Source: Colimorpha sp045640985 (lineage in GTDB: Bacteria; Bacteroidota; Bacteroidia; Bacteroidales; P3). Taken from it: a stretch of 64,000 bases of DNA. The notes beneath the pieces are model-generated. The model saw only the letters and a list, made by a program, of their open reading frames with translations. It did not search any database and was not told the origin of the DNA. Location of the stretch: the NCBI GenBank assembly GCA_045640985.1, contig JAZUFZ010000026.1:1-64000 (forward strand), in the 5' to 3' direction. Position 1 is the first letter of the stretch, and each line of letters begins with the position of its first letter. Of this stretch, positions 1 through 9,117 are shown one piece after another. Position numbers and translations under genes: made by a program.

Positions 1-549
1 TGCGGCATTGCCTCTATCGTCAAAAGGAGTTCTGTTTGCCAAATTCAGCAACTCGCGTTCATATTCATTCTTTGCAATGATGCTGCTACTATTGTATCGG
101 ATATAGTAACTGTAACTTTTTTGTTTGGCGGTGACGCAGTCTGGCACTTTATAGGGACGTCTTTCTCCCGCAGATACTTTTATCACTAAAATAGTTTTGT
201 CATCAACTTCTTCAATATACAATCGAGGCTGATAATAAGGTTGTATCAAGTTGTTAAGTCCGACCATTTCTTTTTCAATCCGCTCAATAGTATTATTTGC
301 TATACCCGTCACAGGACGGACTGCATGGCCGTTTTCCTCTTTTACACCGACAACAATGTATCCTCCTCCAGTATCGTCGAAGTCATTGGCAAAAGCGCAA
401 ATTGTTCGATATATGGCATCAGGGTTCCAACCTTCCTTAAACTCCAAGCGATTGCTCTCAACAGCCTTTCCGCTAATCAAAGATTCTATGTTGATAGTTA
501 GATTCATACATTTCTTCCAGTTGGATTTATCTATATTGAATTCTTTCAT
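1..549 (-). CDS. AlbA_2 (Schlafen-type) domain protein, 3' end cut by window edge
   Basis: About 183 residues are visible and the frame is open to base 1, so the C-terminus lies outside the window. The N-terminal part reads as an AlbA_2 putative nucleic-acid-binding domain: an LEFKEG motif near residues 35-40, a GGGYIVVGV strand near 61-69, then a region ending in an IRYNSSS-type strand. This family is common in Bacteroidota and is often annotated as an ATP-binding or transcriptional regulator; the cellular role is unknown. I chose the ATG at 549 because it lies 5 bases after the stop of the ATPase gene upstream, suggesting an operon. An in-frame ATG at 507 (MNLTIN) is the alternative start and sits right before the domain. 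Confidence 0.75.
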   Translation of the reverse strand, partial: MKEFNIDKSNWKKCMNLTINIESLISGKAVESNRLEFKEGWNPDAIYRTICAFANDFDDTGGGYIVVGVKEENGHAVRPVTGIANNTIERIEKEMVGLNNLIQPYYQPRLYIEEVDDKTILVIKVSAGERRPYKVPDCVTAKQKSYSYYIRYNSSSIIAKNEYERELLNLANRTPFDDRGNAA

Positions 550-554
550 TCGTT

Positions 555-1787
555 TCAATTATTTTGCAGCATCCAATCTATTACATTCAGTTTCCGTATT
601 CCTTCGTAAACAGGATTGAAATCCATGTCGGTCGTCAGGAGGTATTTGGGCGAGGAGTCATTAATGGCTTTCAAAGAAGCCAGTTCCCTTTCGAGTGTGC
701 CGGCATCTTCGGTCGTCCAGGCAACTTGGTAGTACGATGTGTAATCTTGGTTGTCAATCACAACAAAATCTACTTCAAGATTGTTACGCTTGCCAATGAA
801 TACCTCTTTGTTGCGACGGACCAGTTCAAGATATACCATGTTTTCCAGCCAGTGGGAACGGTCTTTCAACTTCGCTTTTTTCAAACGGACTTTTGCAAAA
901 CAAGGATCAACAACATAATATTTGTTCAGAGTCTGCAACAGCCCTTTCCCTTTGATCTCAAAACGAGGCACTTTGTATATCAAATATGCTTCGCATAAGG
1001 CATCCAGATATTTGGCAACGGTTTGCTTGTCAACCACCGTTCCATTGACCCGCAAGGTATCGGATATGGAACGGGGAGAGACGTATGAACCGACGGAATC
1101 GAATATAAAATCAAGTATTTTATTGAAATCGTGCTTGTTGGTGATGTTCAGACGTTGGAATATGTCTTTCTCTACAATAGTCTTCAATATGCTTTCAGCA
1201 AACATATCCGCCTGTTTCTCACCGATTTCAAGTTGTTTGTTGTACTCTGGAAGACCTCCGAAATGCAGAAAATTCGCCAAAATATCATTTTTATACAAGT
1301 TTGGCGATTTTAATAACATAAAATCATAATATTCATAGAATTGCAATGGCAAAATATTAATTTCCACATAACGTCCTGTCAGCAGTGTAGCCAGTTCGCC
1401 CGAAAGCAAATAGGCATTGGACCCCGTTATATAAACATCCACATTGGGTTTGATGTAGAGGCTATCGACCAGACGCTGAAACTCATTGACATTCTGCACC
1501 TCGTCCAAGAAGATATAGTTGTATTTGTCTGAAATGAGTTTTTCCTTGATATGGTTATGTATTTGAAAAATATCCCCAATGGCAAGCGTATCCAGATCTT
1601 CGAAGTTATAGAATTGAACCTGATTCTCTTGAATGCCGGAACGAATCAATTCATCGGCAAACATCTGTAGCAAAGTGGATTTTCCACACCGGCGTACTCC
1701 CGTAACGACCTTTATGATGTTCTGGTCTTTCAGGTCGCGAAGTTGCTGCATGTATTGCTTGCGTTCTATAAGTTCTTTGGGTTGCAT
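555..1787 (-). CDS. AAA ATPase with C-terminal DUF4143 domain
   Basis: 410 residues. The N-terminal AAA_14-type ATPase shows a Walker A GVRRCGKS at residues 30-37, a Walker B ending in LDEVQN near 94-99, and the TGSNAYLLSGELATLLTGRY segment near 121-140 that is typical of this family. The C-terminal third (about 200-390) fits DUF4143, including a late LEVDFVV strand resembling a nuclease-like fold. These proteins are very common in Bacteroidota and archaea as isolated genes and their function is not established. The AlbA_2 gene follows with a 5-base gap, so the two are probably co-transcribed. Full length, no defects seen. Confidence 0.9.
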   Translation of the reverse strand: MQPKELIERKQYMQQLRDLKDQNIIKVVTGVRRCGKSTLLQMFADELIRSGIQENQVQFYNFEDLDTLAIGDIFQIHNHIKEKLISDKYNYIFLDEVQNVNEFQRLVDSLYIKPNVDVYITGSNAYLLSGELATLLTGRYVEINILPLQFYEYYDFMLLKSPNLYKNDILANFLHFGGLPEYNKQLEIGEKQADMFAESILKTIVEKDIFQRLNITNKHDFNKILDFIFDSVGSYVSPRSISDTLRVNGTVVDKQTVAKYLDALCEAYLIYKVPRFEIKGKGLLQTLNKYYVVDPCFAKVRLKKAKLKDRSHWLENMVYLELVRRNKEVFIGKRNNLEVDFVVIDNQDYTSYYQVAWTTEDAGTLERELASLKAINDSSPKYLLTTDMDFNPVYEGIRKLNVIDWMLQNN

Positions 1788-1855
1788 ATTATTTTGTATT
1801 TCTTATCCATATCAAGCGTTGCTGTCATTATGTTGCTTTGTGTCGTTTATTTTTG

Positions 1856-1863
1856 CAAAAATA
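1856..1863 (-). promoter_or_regulatory. Bacteroidota -7 box upstream of the AAA/DUF4143 gene
   Basis: Reading on the minus strand, TATTTTTG matches the Bacteroidota -7 consensus TAnnTTTG about 70 bases before the ATPase start. No convincing -33 TTTG is present at 19-20 bases, so this is only a candidate. Confidence 0.35.
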
Positions 1864-1970
1864 GCATTTTTTCAAGTAAGATTTCCGGCGGTTATTCAGG
1901 TTTCACAATTTCCCAATGTCCGTTCTTTTGAGGACCAACGTGATGGACAAGTCTCTTTTGTTGCAATACC

Positions 1971-2002
1971 ATCAGATTTCATTGTCAGAAATCTGATTTT
2001 TT
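1971..2002 (+). terminator. AT-rich hairpin followed by T run
   Basis: ATCAGATTTC (1971-1980) and GAAATCTGAT (1988-1997) form a perfect 10-bp stem with a 7-base loop, followed by a T run to 2002 on the plus strand. Both flanking genes are on the minus strand, so the T-run orientation does not fit either. It may still act on the 3' end of the EnvC-like transcript, which stops at 2017, or be a protein-binding palindrome. Confidence 0.4.
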
Positions 2003-2016
2003 GAGGTTACTCCAAA

Positions 2017-3228
2017 TTAACGTAACCAATTTCTTGGATTCTGGCTTTGAGTTCCTTTCCATAACTGGAAACTAAACTCGGCGGACCCGTTATCAGCTGT
2101 ATAGACTGTACCAATGGACTGCTTGGTATTTACCTTAGCACCTTCTTTCACGCTCACAGTACCCATATTGGCATATACTGTCATATACTCGCCATGGCGG
2201 ATGATGATACCTTTAGTTCCATTGGGACAAGTAAATATCCTACTTACCACTCCGTTAAAGATACAATAGACAGTAGCACCAGGGGCCGTGATGAGATCGA
2301 TTCCGTTGTTCATATTCTCACCACCGGATTCGTGACGATAGCGGCCATATTCTCTGAGTACACTCTTGTAATATACTGGCCAAGAAAGACGTCCTTTGTT
2401 TTCTTCAAATTTACTGGACATGGCAGCCTCTTCTGTGGATGGTTTACTTGGACTGCTTCCACTAACCGCACCGCCCGACTTCTTGGATTTTGAGATTTCC
2501 TCATTAATCATCTTCTGAATCTGCTGCTGAAGCTGTTTCTTCTGTTTTTCCTTTTTGCTCAACTGTGCTGTAAGATTCTTTTCCTTGCTCTTGGATTCGT
2601 TTACGGACTTCTGCTTTTGTTGTTTTTCCTTGTCAAGTTGTTTTTTGTGCTGCTGTTCCTGAAGAAGAAGGGAATTTTTCTCTTCCTTCTGGCGCTGAAG
2701 GTCCTGAGAGATGGTTTGGAGGGTCTGTTCCTGCTCTTTTATCTGTTGGGACTGGAGCCGGCGGTAACGACTATAGGCGGAAAAGTATTTATACTTCAGA
2801 AAACTCCTGTTGTAGGACGGGGTATCAAACAGAAGTACGTATGCCTCAAGATTGTCGCGGTTGCGATACTGGATACGCACAGCTTTGGCATATTCAGCTT
2901 TCATACTATCGATACGATGGTTCATGAGGACAATACTATCCTGAGCCACCGTAATCTGTTTGTCAAGAAGGGACATCTGGTTATTGATATTCCTTATCAA
3001 CCTGGTACGCTCATTGATCTGTTTATTGAGTGCATTGAGTTGCGTAGTACTAAGTTTCGTATTCTTCTTTACTTTAGCCAACTCATTGTTGAGTTTCTTG
3101 ATTTCCTGTTCCAACTGAGCCTTTTCCTTTTCCAATGCAGCTTTGGACTGTCCGTTTGAAACAACGGGCATGATAAGTAACACGAATATGAGGATGAATT
3201 TCGGAATTAATGGTTTGAAGGTATTCAT
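2017..3228 (-). CDS. EnvC-like coiled-coil protein with degenerate LytM (M23) domain
   Basis: 403 residues: an N-terminal signal peptide (cleavage near residue 26), a long charged coiled coil rich in K, Q and E over about residues 28-250, a short Ser/Pro linker and a C-terminal LytM fold. The zinc-ligand positions are altered. Where active M23 enzymes have HxxxD, this has NNGIDL; where they have HxH, it has EFSFQLW. This matches EnvC-type amidase activators, which bind and activate a cell-wall amidase at the septum rather than cutting peptidoglycan. An activator role is inference from family and missing ligands. It starts 11 bases after the PagL-like gene and ends a run led by ligA. Confidence 0.82.
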   Translation of the reverse strand: MNTFKPLIPKFILIFVLLIMPVVSNGQSKAALEKEKAQLEQEIKKLNNELAKVKKNTKLSTTQLNALNKQINERTRLIRNINNQMSLLDKQITVAQDSIVLMNHRIDSMKAEYAKAVRIQYRNRDNLEAYVLLFDTPSYNRSFLKYKYFSAYSRYRRLQSQQIKEQEQTLQTISQDLQRQKEEKNSLLLQEQQHKKQLDKEKQQKQKSVNESKSKEKNLTAQLSKKEKQKKQLQQQIQKMINEEISKSKKSGGAVSGSSPSKPSTEEAAMSSKFEENKGRLSWPVYYKSVLREYGRYRHESGGENMNNGIDLITAPGATVYCIFNGVVSRIFTCPNGTKGIIIRHGEYMTVYANMGTVSVKEGAKVNTKQSIGTVYTADNGSAEFSFQLWKGTQSQNPRNWLR

Positions 3229-3239
3229 GGTTTTATTTT

Positions 3240-4325
3240 TTATTTATCAAACAATGTAATTGCGTATGTCAGTTCCAGGAAATCCACTTTTGCCCAATAG
3301 AGCTTCATACCAAGCCCAGCCCACTGGTCACGAGTCTTTCCGAAATGATAATACAAACCGACACGCTCGGAAAAGGAATTATCACCGATATGCCGTGCAC
3401 GAATAGGTTCTGTGCCACAGGATATACGGAGTGCCAGATTTCCCCAATAGGCTTCCGTAGTAGCATAGAGTCCAATATAGCAAGGCAACGAATAATTATC
3501 ACCAGTCACTTTGATATGCTGAAAACGACTGGTATTCATAGAGAAATCCAAATCAGCCCCGACAGCGAAGCAAGGGTGAATACGATAAAGATAACCGGCC
3601 ATGGCTGTCCACCCATAATAATAATTCTTGTCAGGATGATCGAGACGAGACTGAACAATACCCGAACCGTATGAAAGATATACCTTATGAAGCGGCGTAC
3701 TTACTGCATTATTATATGTAGGGCTGGCGTGTTCATATTCAATCGAAGGTTCAGTGCTTGGTAATCGGTAATACAATCCAATCTGCCAGAAATTAAGTCC
3801 TTTGTTGGGTTTCTTCAGATAGCCATTGGAGGTATGAAGAAATGCACCATTTATCTGCAATGAAGACCTGTTGCCCAGATCGAATGTATAACCTATACCT
3901 CCTTCGATAAGACAATTTATATAAGAACCTATAAAGATATTGTCAGGATTGGGTGTTCTGCTGTAAGGATTCGTGTACAAGGAGAGTCCTAAGCCAATCA
4001 TCCAATGGAACGATTTCAAGAAGGGGCCCTCAAGAAACGCATCCAGACCAAACATCTGCCCAGCAAGAGTATCAGGAATGTTCATCCAAGTAGCACGAAC
4101 ACCATAACGCGGATATTTCCAATACTGAACCCAATAAGAATCCGAAACTATAGGTCGAGACAAATCTAAAACAACCGACAATGGATAATGGGGTGTCTGC
4201 TTCAATAACGGCCCGTTATCCGCTATCCACCCCTTAGATACCCCAAACCCGACCTGGAAGGGTTCTTGCGCAGAACTCATCTGTATCAGAATGCAAAGCC
4301 ATGTTATGAATAGCAACCGTTTCAT
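3240..4325 (-). CDS. Outer-membrane barrel, acyloxyacyl hydrolase / PagL-like lipid A deacylase family
   Basis: 361 residues with a signal peptide ending near residue 19. Alternating aromatic and polar strands suggest an outer-membrane beta barrel. The segment HTSNG at residues 164-168, followed by KPNKGLNFWQIG, resembles the catalytic His-x-Ser-Asn region of PagL lipid A 3-O-deacylases, as seen in the Bacteroidales acyloxyacyl hydrolase family. The C-terminal half has more barrel strands, so it is longer than PagL itself. Its ATG overlaps the ligA stop as ATGA. Enzymatic function is inferred from the motif only; it could be a non-catalytic barrel. Confidence 0.65.
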   Translation of the reverse strand: MKRLLFITWLCILIQMSSAQEPFQVGFGVSKGWIADNGPLLKQTPHYPLSVVLDLSRPIVSDSYWVQYWKYPRYGVRATWMNIPDTLAGQMFGLDAFLEGPFLKSFHWMIGLGLSLYTNPYSRTPNPDNIFIGSYINCLIEGGIGYTFDLGNRSSLQINGAFLHTSNGYLKKPNKGLNFWQIGLYYRLPSTEPSIEYEHASPTYNNAVSTPLHKVYLSYGSGIVQSRLDHPDKNYYYGWTAMAGYLYRIHPCFAVGADLDFSMNTSRFQHIKVTGDNYSLPCYIGLYATTEAYWGNLALRISCGTEPIRARHIGDNSFSERVGLYYHFGKTRDQWAGLGMKLYWAKVDFLELTYAITLFDK

Positions 4326-6361
4326 TGAGTCATTCTAAGATATTCTTCTTCACCGATAATCGGGATATTCAACTGTTCAGCCTTCTTCAACTTTTCAGGA
4401 CCCATTTTTTCTCCAGCAAGCACATAATCGGTGTTCTTACTGATGCTACTGCTTACCTTTCCTCCATGCTGGACAATATGATTCTTGATGGCTTCACGGC
4501 TGAAATGGCTGAATACGCCACTCACTACGAAAACCCTACCATTCAGAATATTGCTGATTTGTCTATCAACAACCTCCATATTCAGCCCTGCGGATTTCAG
4601 GCGGTTGATGATAGCAATATGGCAATCATCGTGCAAATAAGTATAAACCATATATGCGGTCTTCTCCCCTATATCCTCCACCATAGCCAGATCCATCACC
4701 TCGGCACGCATAAGATTATCCATATTCTTGAAATAACGCGCCAGCTTTTGTGCCCCGACTTCGCCTACGAACCGGATACCCAGAGCGAACAAGACCCGTT
4801 CAAATGGAACTTTCTTAGATTCGACAATGGCCTTGATGATATTAGAGGCGCCTTTCTCCTGAATAGTAGATCCACTATTTCCTAACCCGATCAACTGGCT
4901 ATAGGTGAGATCATAAAAATCTGCGACATTGGAGACCAATCCTGCCTTGTACAACATTTCCAGTCGCTCAGAACCCAGATTGTCAATATTCATAGCTTTT
5001 CGGGAAACGAAGTGTTCCAAAACGCCAATCTTCTGAGGCGGACATGTGTCCTGGTTAGGGCAATAATACCCAGCCTCACCATCAACCCGAACCAATGGAG
5101 TACCGCATTCCGGGCATTCACAGACATATTTTATTGATGGAGCATCGGGCTTGCGTTTTTCCATATCAACACCGACAATCTTGGGAATAATTTCCCCACC
5201 TTTTTCAACCAATAGACTATCCCCTACCCGAATATCCATAGACTGAATAAAATCGGCATTATTGAGCGTCGCGCGTTTTACGGTTGTACCGCCCAGCCAG
5301 ACCGGTTCAAGGTTTGCAACTGGAGTAACAATACCTGTACGACCCACCTGATAACTAACATTCAACAATGGGGTACTCACCCTCTGTGCTTTGAATTTAT
5401 AGGCGATTGCCCACCTTGGTGATTTGGCAGTCATCCCCAATTCCTCCCACAAAGGAATCTGATTCACTTTAATTACAATACCATCAACCGCGAAAGGAAG
5501 ATTCCAACGTTCAACATCCCAATAATCTATAAATGCTTTTATTTCATTGATATTTTCGCAGATACGGCTATATGGCTGAACTCTGAAACCCATTTTCTTT
5601 GCCCATTGCAGCCGTTCATAATGTGTTTCCGGAGCAAAACCGACCTCAGTATCAGGAAGCATCATAAAATACATACAAAAGAGAAGTTTTCTCTTGGCAC
5701 ATTCTCTACTATCCTGTAATTTAAGACTTCCACTGGCCGCATTGCGGGGATTTGCAAACCGTTCATCACCCTCAGCCTCACGCTGTTGGTTTACCAATTC
5801 AAAATCTTCAAAAGGATAAACCACTTCTCCTCGCACCTCAAAATCATCAGGATATTCCCCATCAAGTTTCAAGGGAATGGAGCGTATCGTTCTGGCATTA
5901 CTTGTAATATCATCTCCGACAGAACCATTTCCCCTGGTGACTGCCTGAACCAACTGACCATGCTTATAAGTCAAACCAATTGCCACGCCGTCATATTTTA
6001 ACTCACAAGTATAATTGAACCTGACGTTTCCAAGTAGTTTTCTTGTTCTTGCCTCATACTCCTCAATCTCATTCAGCGAATATGTATTACCCAAAGAAAG
6101 CATAGGGAAGCGGTGCTCAACCTGACGGAAAGTCTTATTAATCTCACCCCCAACGCGCTTGGTTGGAGAATTAGGTAACGACAATTCAGGAAACTGCTGT
6201 TCTATGTCTATGAGTTCCTTTAGCAGATTATCGAACTCATAATCACTGATTTCAGAATTGTCATTCATATAATACTCATAGTTGTAATGTTCTATGAGAG
6301 ATGTCAATTCTGCAACTCTTCTGCGATAAGGTTCTATATCGATGTTACTGAATAAATCCAT
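4322..6361 (-). CDS. ligA: NAD-dependent DNA ligase LigA
   Basis: Seals nicks in duplex DNA during replication and repair with NAD+ as cofactor. All family parts are present in 679 residues: Ia domain, adenylation domain with active Lys in KYDG (K122), OB fold, a four-Cys zinc finger (CECPECG and CPNQDTC), helix-hairpin-helix repeats and a C-terminal BRCT domain from about 600 on. A TTG start 12 bases further upstream is possible, but the ATG at 6361 gives the usual MDLF-type N-terminus. It overlaps the 3' end of dapF by 17 bases, indicating coupled translation. Confidence 0.97.
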   Translation of the reverse strand: MDLFSNIDIEPYRRRVAELTSLIEHYNYEYYMNDNSEISDYEFDNLLKELIDIEQQFPELSLPNSPTKRVGGEINKTFRQVEHRFPMLSLGNTYSLNEIEEYEARTRKLLGNVRFNYTCELKYDGVAIGLTYKHGQLVQAVTRGNGSVGDDITSNARTIRSIPLKLDGEYPDDFEVRGEVVYPFEDFELVNQQREAEGDERFANPRNAASGSLKLQDSRECAKRKLLFCMYFMMLPDTEVGFAPETHYERLQWAKKMGFRVQPYSRICENINEIKAFIDYWDVERWNLPFAVDGIVIKVNQIPLWEELGMTAKSPRWAIAYKFKAQRVSTPLLNVSYQVGRTGIVTPVANLEPVWLGGTTVKRATLNNADFIQSMDIRVGDSLLVEKGGEIIPKIVGVDMEKRKPDAPSIKYVCECPECGTPLVRVDGEAGYYCPNQDTCPPQKIGVLEHFVSRKAMNIDNLGSERLEMLYKAGLVSNVADFYDLTYSQLIGLGNSGSTIQEKGASNIIKAIVESKKVPFERVLFALGIRFVGEVGAQKLARYFKNMDNLMRAEVMDLAMVEDIGEKTAYMVYTYLHDDCHIAIINRLKSAGLNMEVVDRQISNILNGRVFVVSGVFSHFSREAIKNHIVQHGGKVSSSISKNTDYVLAGEKMGPEKLKKAEQLNIPIIGEEEYLRMTQ

Positions 6362-7151
6362 AATCACCTTCAAAATTAAATGCTACCGGCCCTGTTAATT
6401 TCACATGGGAATAGCCAGTCTCCGTTGCCTCAAATGAGACCTTAAAATCACCGCCTTTAGTTACAAGATTCCTGTTACCTGAAACAATAGCACAAGCTGT
6501 TACTCCTGTACCACATGCCCAAGTTTCATCCTCAACTCCGCGCTCGTATGTACGAACCATCAACCGACCATCTGGCAAATCTTCAATAAAATCCACATTA
6601 GTACCTTCCGGAAATTCAGCATCATGACGAAGGCGTTTGCCTTCACTATAAACATCAAAAGATTCCAGATTCTGCACCCGCTGAACATAATGAGGAGACC
6701 CTGTATCCAAGAACCACCCGTCTAAACAACGACGAATGTCCCCACAAAGAACATTTTTCATTCCCAACTGCACAATACCCACATTCTGGGACGCATCCCA
6801 TACCAGAATTTCAGCTTCATGAGGACCATCATATCCAAGAAATCGGGTATTCTTATCAAACATGCCCAAATTATACGCAAAGGCTGTAATACACCGCCCA
6901 CCATTACCACACATGGAGCCCAAGCGTCCGTCGCTATTGTAATACTTCATCTCAAAATCATAGCTTCTGCCGTCATTATCTACCACTGATGTATTAGATA
7001 AGGTCATTAACCCATCTGCCCCTATTCCAAACCGGCGATGACACATCTGGGCAATTTGGGATACAGTTAATTGCAGTTCCTGATTACGGAGATCCAGCAA
7101 AATAAAATCATTTCCCGCTCCGTCATATTTCCAAAAATGAACTTTATTCAT
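6345..7151 (-). CDS. dapF: Diaminopimelate epimerase
   Basis: Converts LL- to meso-diaminopimelate for lysine and peptidoglycan synthesis. 268 residues. The two catalytic cysteines are visible: C81 in MCGNGGRC and C213 in WACGTGVTAC. I chose the ATG at 7151 (MNKVHF) because AGGAGG lies 9 bases upstream, inside the antiporter gene; the ATG at 7157 would be only 3 bases from it. The gene overlaps the antiporter stop by 8 bases and ligA by 17. The strong Shine-Dalgarno is unusual in Bacteroidota, where such sites are often weak. Confidence 0.95.
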   Translation of the reverse strand: MNKVHFWKYDGAGNDFILLDLRNQELQLTVSQIAQMCHRRFGIGADGLMTLSNTSVVDNDGRSYDFEMKYYNSDGRLGSMCGNGGRCITAFAYNLGMFDKNTRFLGYDGPHEAEILVWDASQNVGIVQLGMKNVLCGDIRRCLDGWFLDTGSPHYVQRVQNLESFDVYSEGKRLRHDAEFPEGTNVDFIEDLPDGRLMVRTYERGVEDETWACGTGVTACAIVSGNRNLVTKGGDFKVSFEATETGYSHVKLTGPVAFNFEGDYGFIQ

Positions 7152-8400
7152 AGTCATAAACCTCCTCTTGTGAAACATCGTAATATGGAAGAGTCTCGTC
7201 CACCAACTGCTTTCTTGTCAGCAGAACCAATAACGAAGTAATGATGATACTAAAGAAAATAACAGCATACGCAATACTCTTTATCATGTGGGCATAGGGG
7301 ATTACTTCCATACCGTATGTCATATTAATCTGCTCAGGCATTGAAGCCAAAACTGCAGTAGCAAGTCCTTTGGGAACCATCATCGAAACAATCAGCCTAT
7401 CGTTTTTAGGATTCTCGCGACCTACAATTTGTAACAATATAAAACGGACTATAAAAATAATAACGGTGATACCCAATCCATAAAGCAAATATGTTGCATT
7501 ATCAAATGGAATACATATACCGATATAAATAAAGAAAAATGTCTTCAAAATGAATACCAATTCCTTGAAGAATAGTTTTTCTTGGTTTTCAAGAGGCAAC
7601 ATCCGATGACGTGTCAGTTTCTTCGTATAAGAAAGTTCAAAATAATCAGTATTACCAAGTACGATACCGAAAGCCAATGCTGAGATAGGTCCACTATACC
7701 CTAATGCCTCCGTGATTCCATATAAAACGAACACAAAGGCTGGCGTCAAAAAGAAAGCATTCTGTAACTTACGAACCCTATCAAGCCAAGTAGCCCACAC
7801 AATTCCCCCAACGACACCGACTAATAAGGCCATCATGATAGAAGCGACCATATTACCCACAAGACCACCAAAATTCAATGTTTGATGTCTTATACTATTC
7901 ATTATTGACAACGAAACCACCATAGCCAAAACTGCAGAAATTGCACTTTCCATGATCAGCACCGTTCTCGCATATTCACTTAATTTCATCTGCTTGACCA
8001 ATGGTATTACAATAGCACCAGCAGTACCACCCATCATAGTTCCCATCAGCAAAGATGAAGTCCACGGCATTCCTAAATAACAACCAGCAACAGTAACAGC
8101 TCCGGTTGTAAGGATAAAACTCAACAGAGTCACTTCGACTAACCCTTTCCAGTATTTACGCAAATCATCAATTTTCATATCTACCCCAGCATCCACCAAC
8201 ACAAATATCAGTGTCAATGATGCAAACACACTGCCAACCCCACCTATTGAATAATCTGAAATTACATGAAATACCGGACCCAGCAAAATACCAATAGCCA
8301 TAAGGAACATCACATCCGGAATCCTGCGCTTCTTGAACAACGCTGTAAAAAGATGTGCCACAAATATCAGTAATCCTATTAATATAAATGTTGTCCCCAT
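7144..8400 (-). CDS. Cation:proton antiporter (CPA family)
   Basis: 418 residues with about 12 hydrophobic membrane segments from residue 1 to near 395 and a short acidic tail. The overall pattern, with a GGTAGAIVIPLVKQ segment and ESAISAVLA helix, is that of sodium or potassium/proton exchangers of the CPA superfamily. No TrkA domains are fused, unlike the second antiporter at 43.4 kb. It lies 3 bases downstream of the dnaX tail and overlaps dapF, so it is part of the same transcription unit. Ion specificity cannot be read from sequence. Confidence 0.88.
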   Translation of the reverse strand: MGTTFILIGLLIFVAHLFTALFKKRRIPDVMFLMAIGILLGPVFHVISDYSIGGVGSVFASLTLIFVLVDAGVDMKIDDLRKYWKGLVEVTLLSFILTTGAVTVAGCYLGMPWTSSLLMGTMMGGTAGAIVIPLVKQMKLSEYARTVLIMESAISAVLAMVVSLSIMNSIRHQTLNFGGLVGNMVASIMMALLVGVVGGIVWATWLDRVRKLQNAFFLTPAFVFVLYGITEALGYSGPISALAFGIVLGNTDYFELSYTKKLTRHRMLPLENQEKLFFKELVFILKTFFFIYIGICIPFDNATYLLYGLGITVIIFIVRFILLQIVGRENPKNDRLIVSMMVPKGLATAVLASMPEQINMTYGMEVIPYAHMIKSIAYAVIFFSIIITSLLVLLTRKQLVDETLPYYDVSQEEVYDYE

Positions 8401-8403
8401 AGG

Positions 8404-9117
8404 TTAATAATCTAATTCTTGAAAAATTTCTTTAAGATATGATATGTTACTGTTTTTCTTAAACATGTCATTATACTTGTCTTGTGGAATATATGATGTT
8501 TTTTCTTGTGTTGAAGCTTTAACAGCTACTGTAATCATGAGATTTGGAATACATGTACGCCTTCTCAACCACTCTAAGACAACCACCTGTTGAGGTTTAA
8601 ATAGCGTCTCGAAATGGCTATTAGAAGATTCTATCACAATTTCAACATCACCATTCATTCTCACCTCTTTATCCAATAATAGTTCAGCAAATTCTTTCCA
8701 TTCTGCTTTGGAGCGCATACTTGTAACCATTTCATCCCAAAACTTATGAAGACGATCCTCTGACAAAGCGGAAGGAGCCGCATCACTTGCAATATTTTCC
8801 CGGGCATGCTTGATATGACAAAGATTAAGATTCAACGTGCTTGCATAATATCCACTATTCTGTTGATCTTCAGGTACTGCATTTGATCTTTCAGATACAT
8901 TAGTAGAGACATCTTGAGGCGCACCTTCAGACCTTAAAGTTGTCTTTGCTTCAACAGGCCGATTTTGACAATTCGCAATATCTTCACACGGCACCTTCAA
9001 AGAGGTGTCTTTTTCTAACTCACATTCCAACTTCGGCATAACCGGAGTTGTTCTTATTTCTCCTACGTTATGGTGTGATTGTTTATTGTTCGGCCTTGCT
9101 AAGCCTGACAATAGCAC
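8404..9117 (-). CDS. dnaX: dnaX tau-specific C-terminal part (second frame)
   Basis: Up to 237 residues in a frame shifted +1 relative to the upstream dnaX ORF. The first 110 residues are a low-complexity linker. The last 110 carry the C-terminal domain seen in Bacteroidota DnaX, ending in a YIPQDKYNDMFKKN motif that resembles the YxxxDKYxxMxxxN tail of the family. There is no good start: the frame opens at 9123 just after a TGA, and only GTG (9117) or TTG codons precede the first ATG near 9047. It is therefore more likely the 3' part of one dnaX gene read after a frameshift than an independent gene. Together the two ORFs give about 600 residues, the normal family length. Confidence 0.8.
   Translation of the reverse strand: MLLSGLARPNNKQSHHNVGEIRTTPVMPKLECELEKDTSLKVPCEDIANCQNRPVEAKTTLRSEGAPQDVSTNVSERSNAVPEDQQNSGYYASTLNLNLCHIKHARENIASDAAPSALSEDRLHKFWDEMVTSMRSKAEWKEFAELLLDKEVRMNGDVEIVIESSNSHFETLFKPQQVVVLEWLRRRTCIPNLMITVAVKASTQEKTSYIPQDKYNDMFKKNSNISYLKEIFQELDY

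Noticed and set aside
2617..3159. 180-codon hydrophobic plus-strand ORF
   Set aside because: Mirror of the Lys/Glu-rich EnvC coiled coil; its Leu/Phe content is an artefact.
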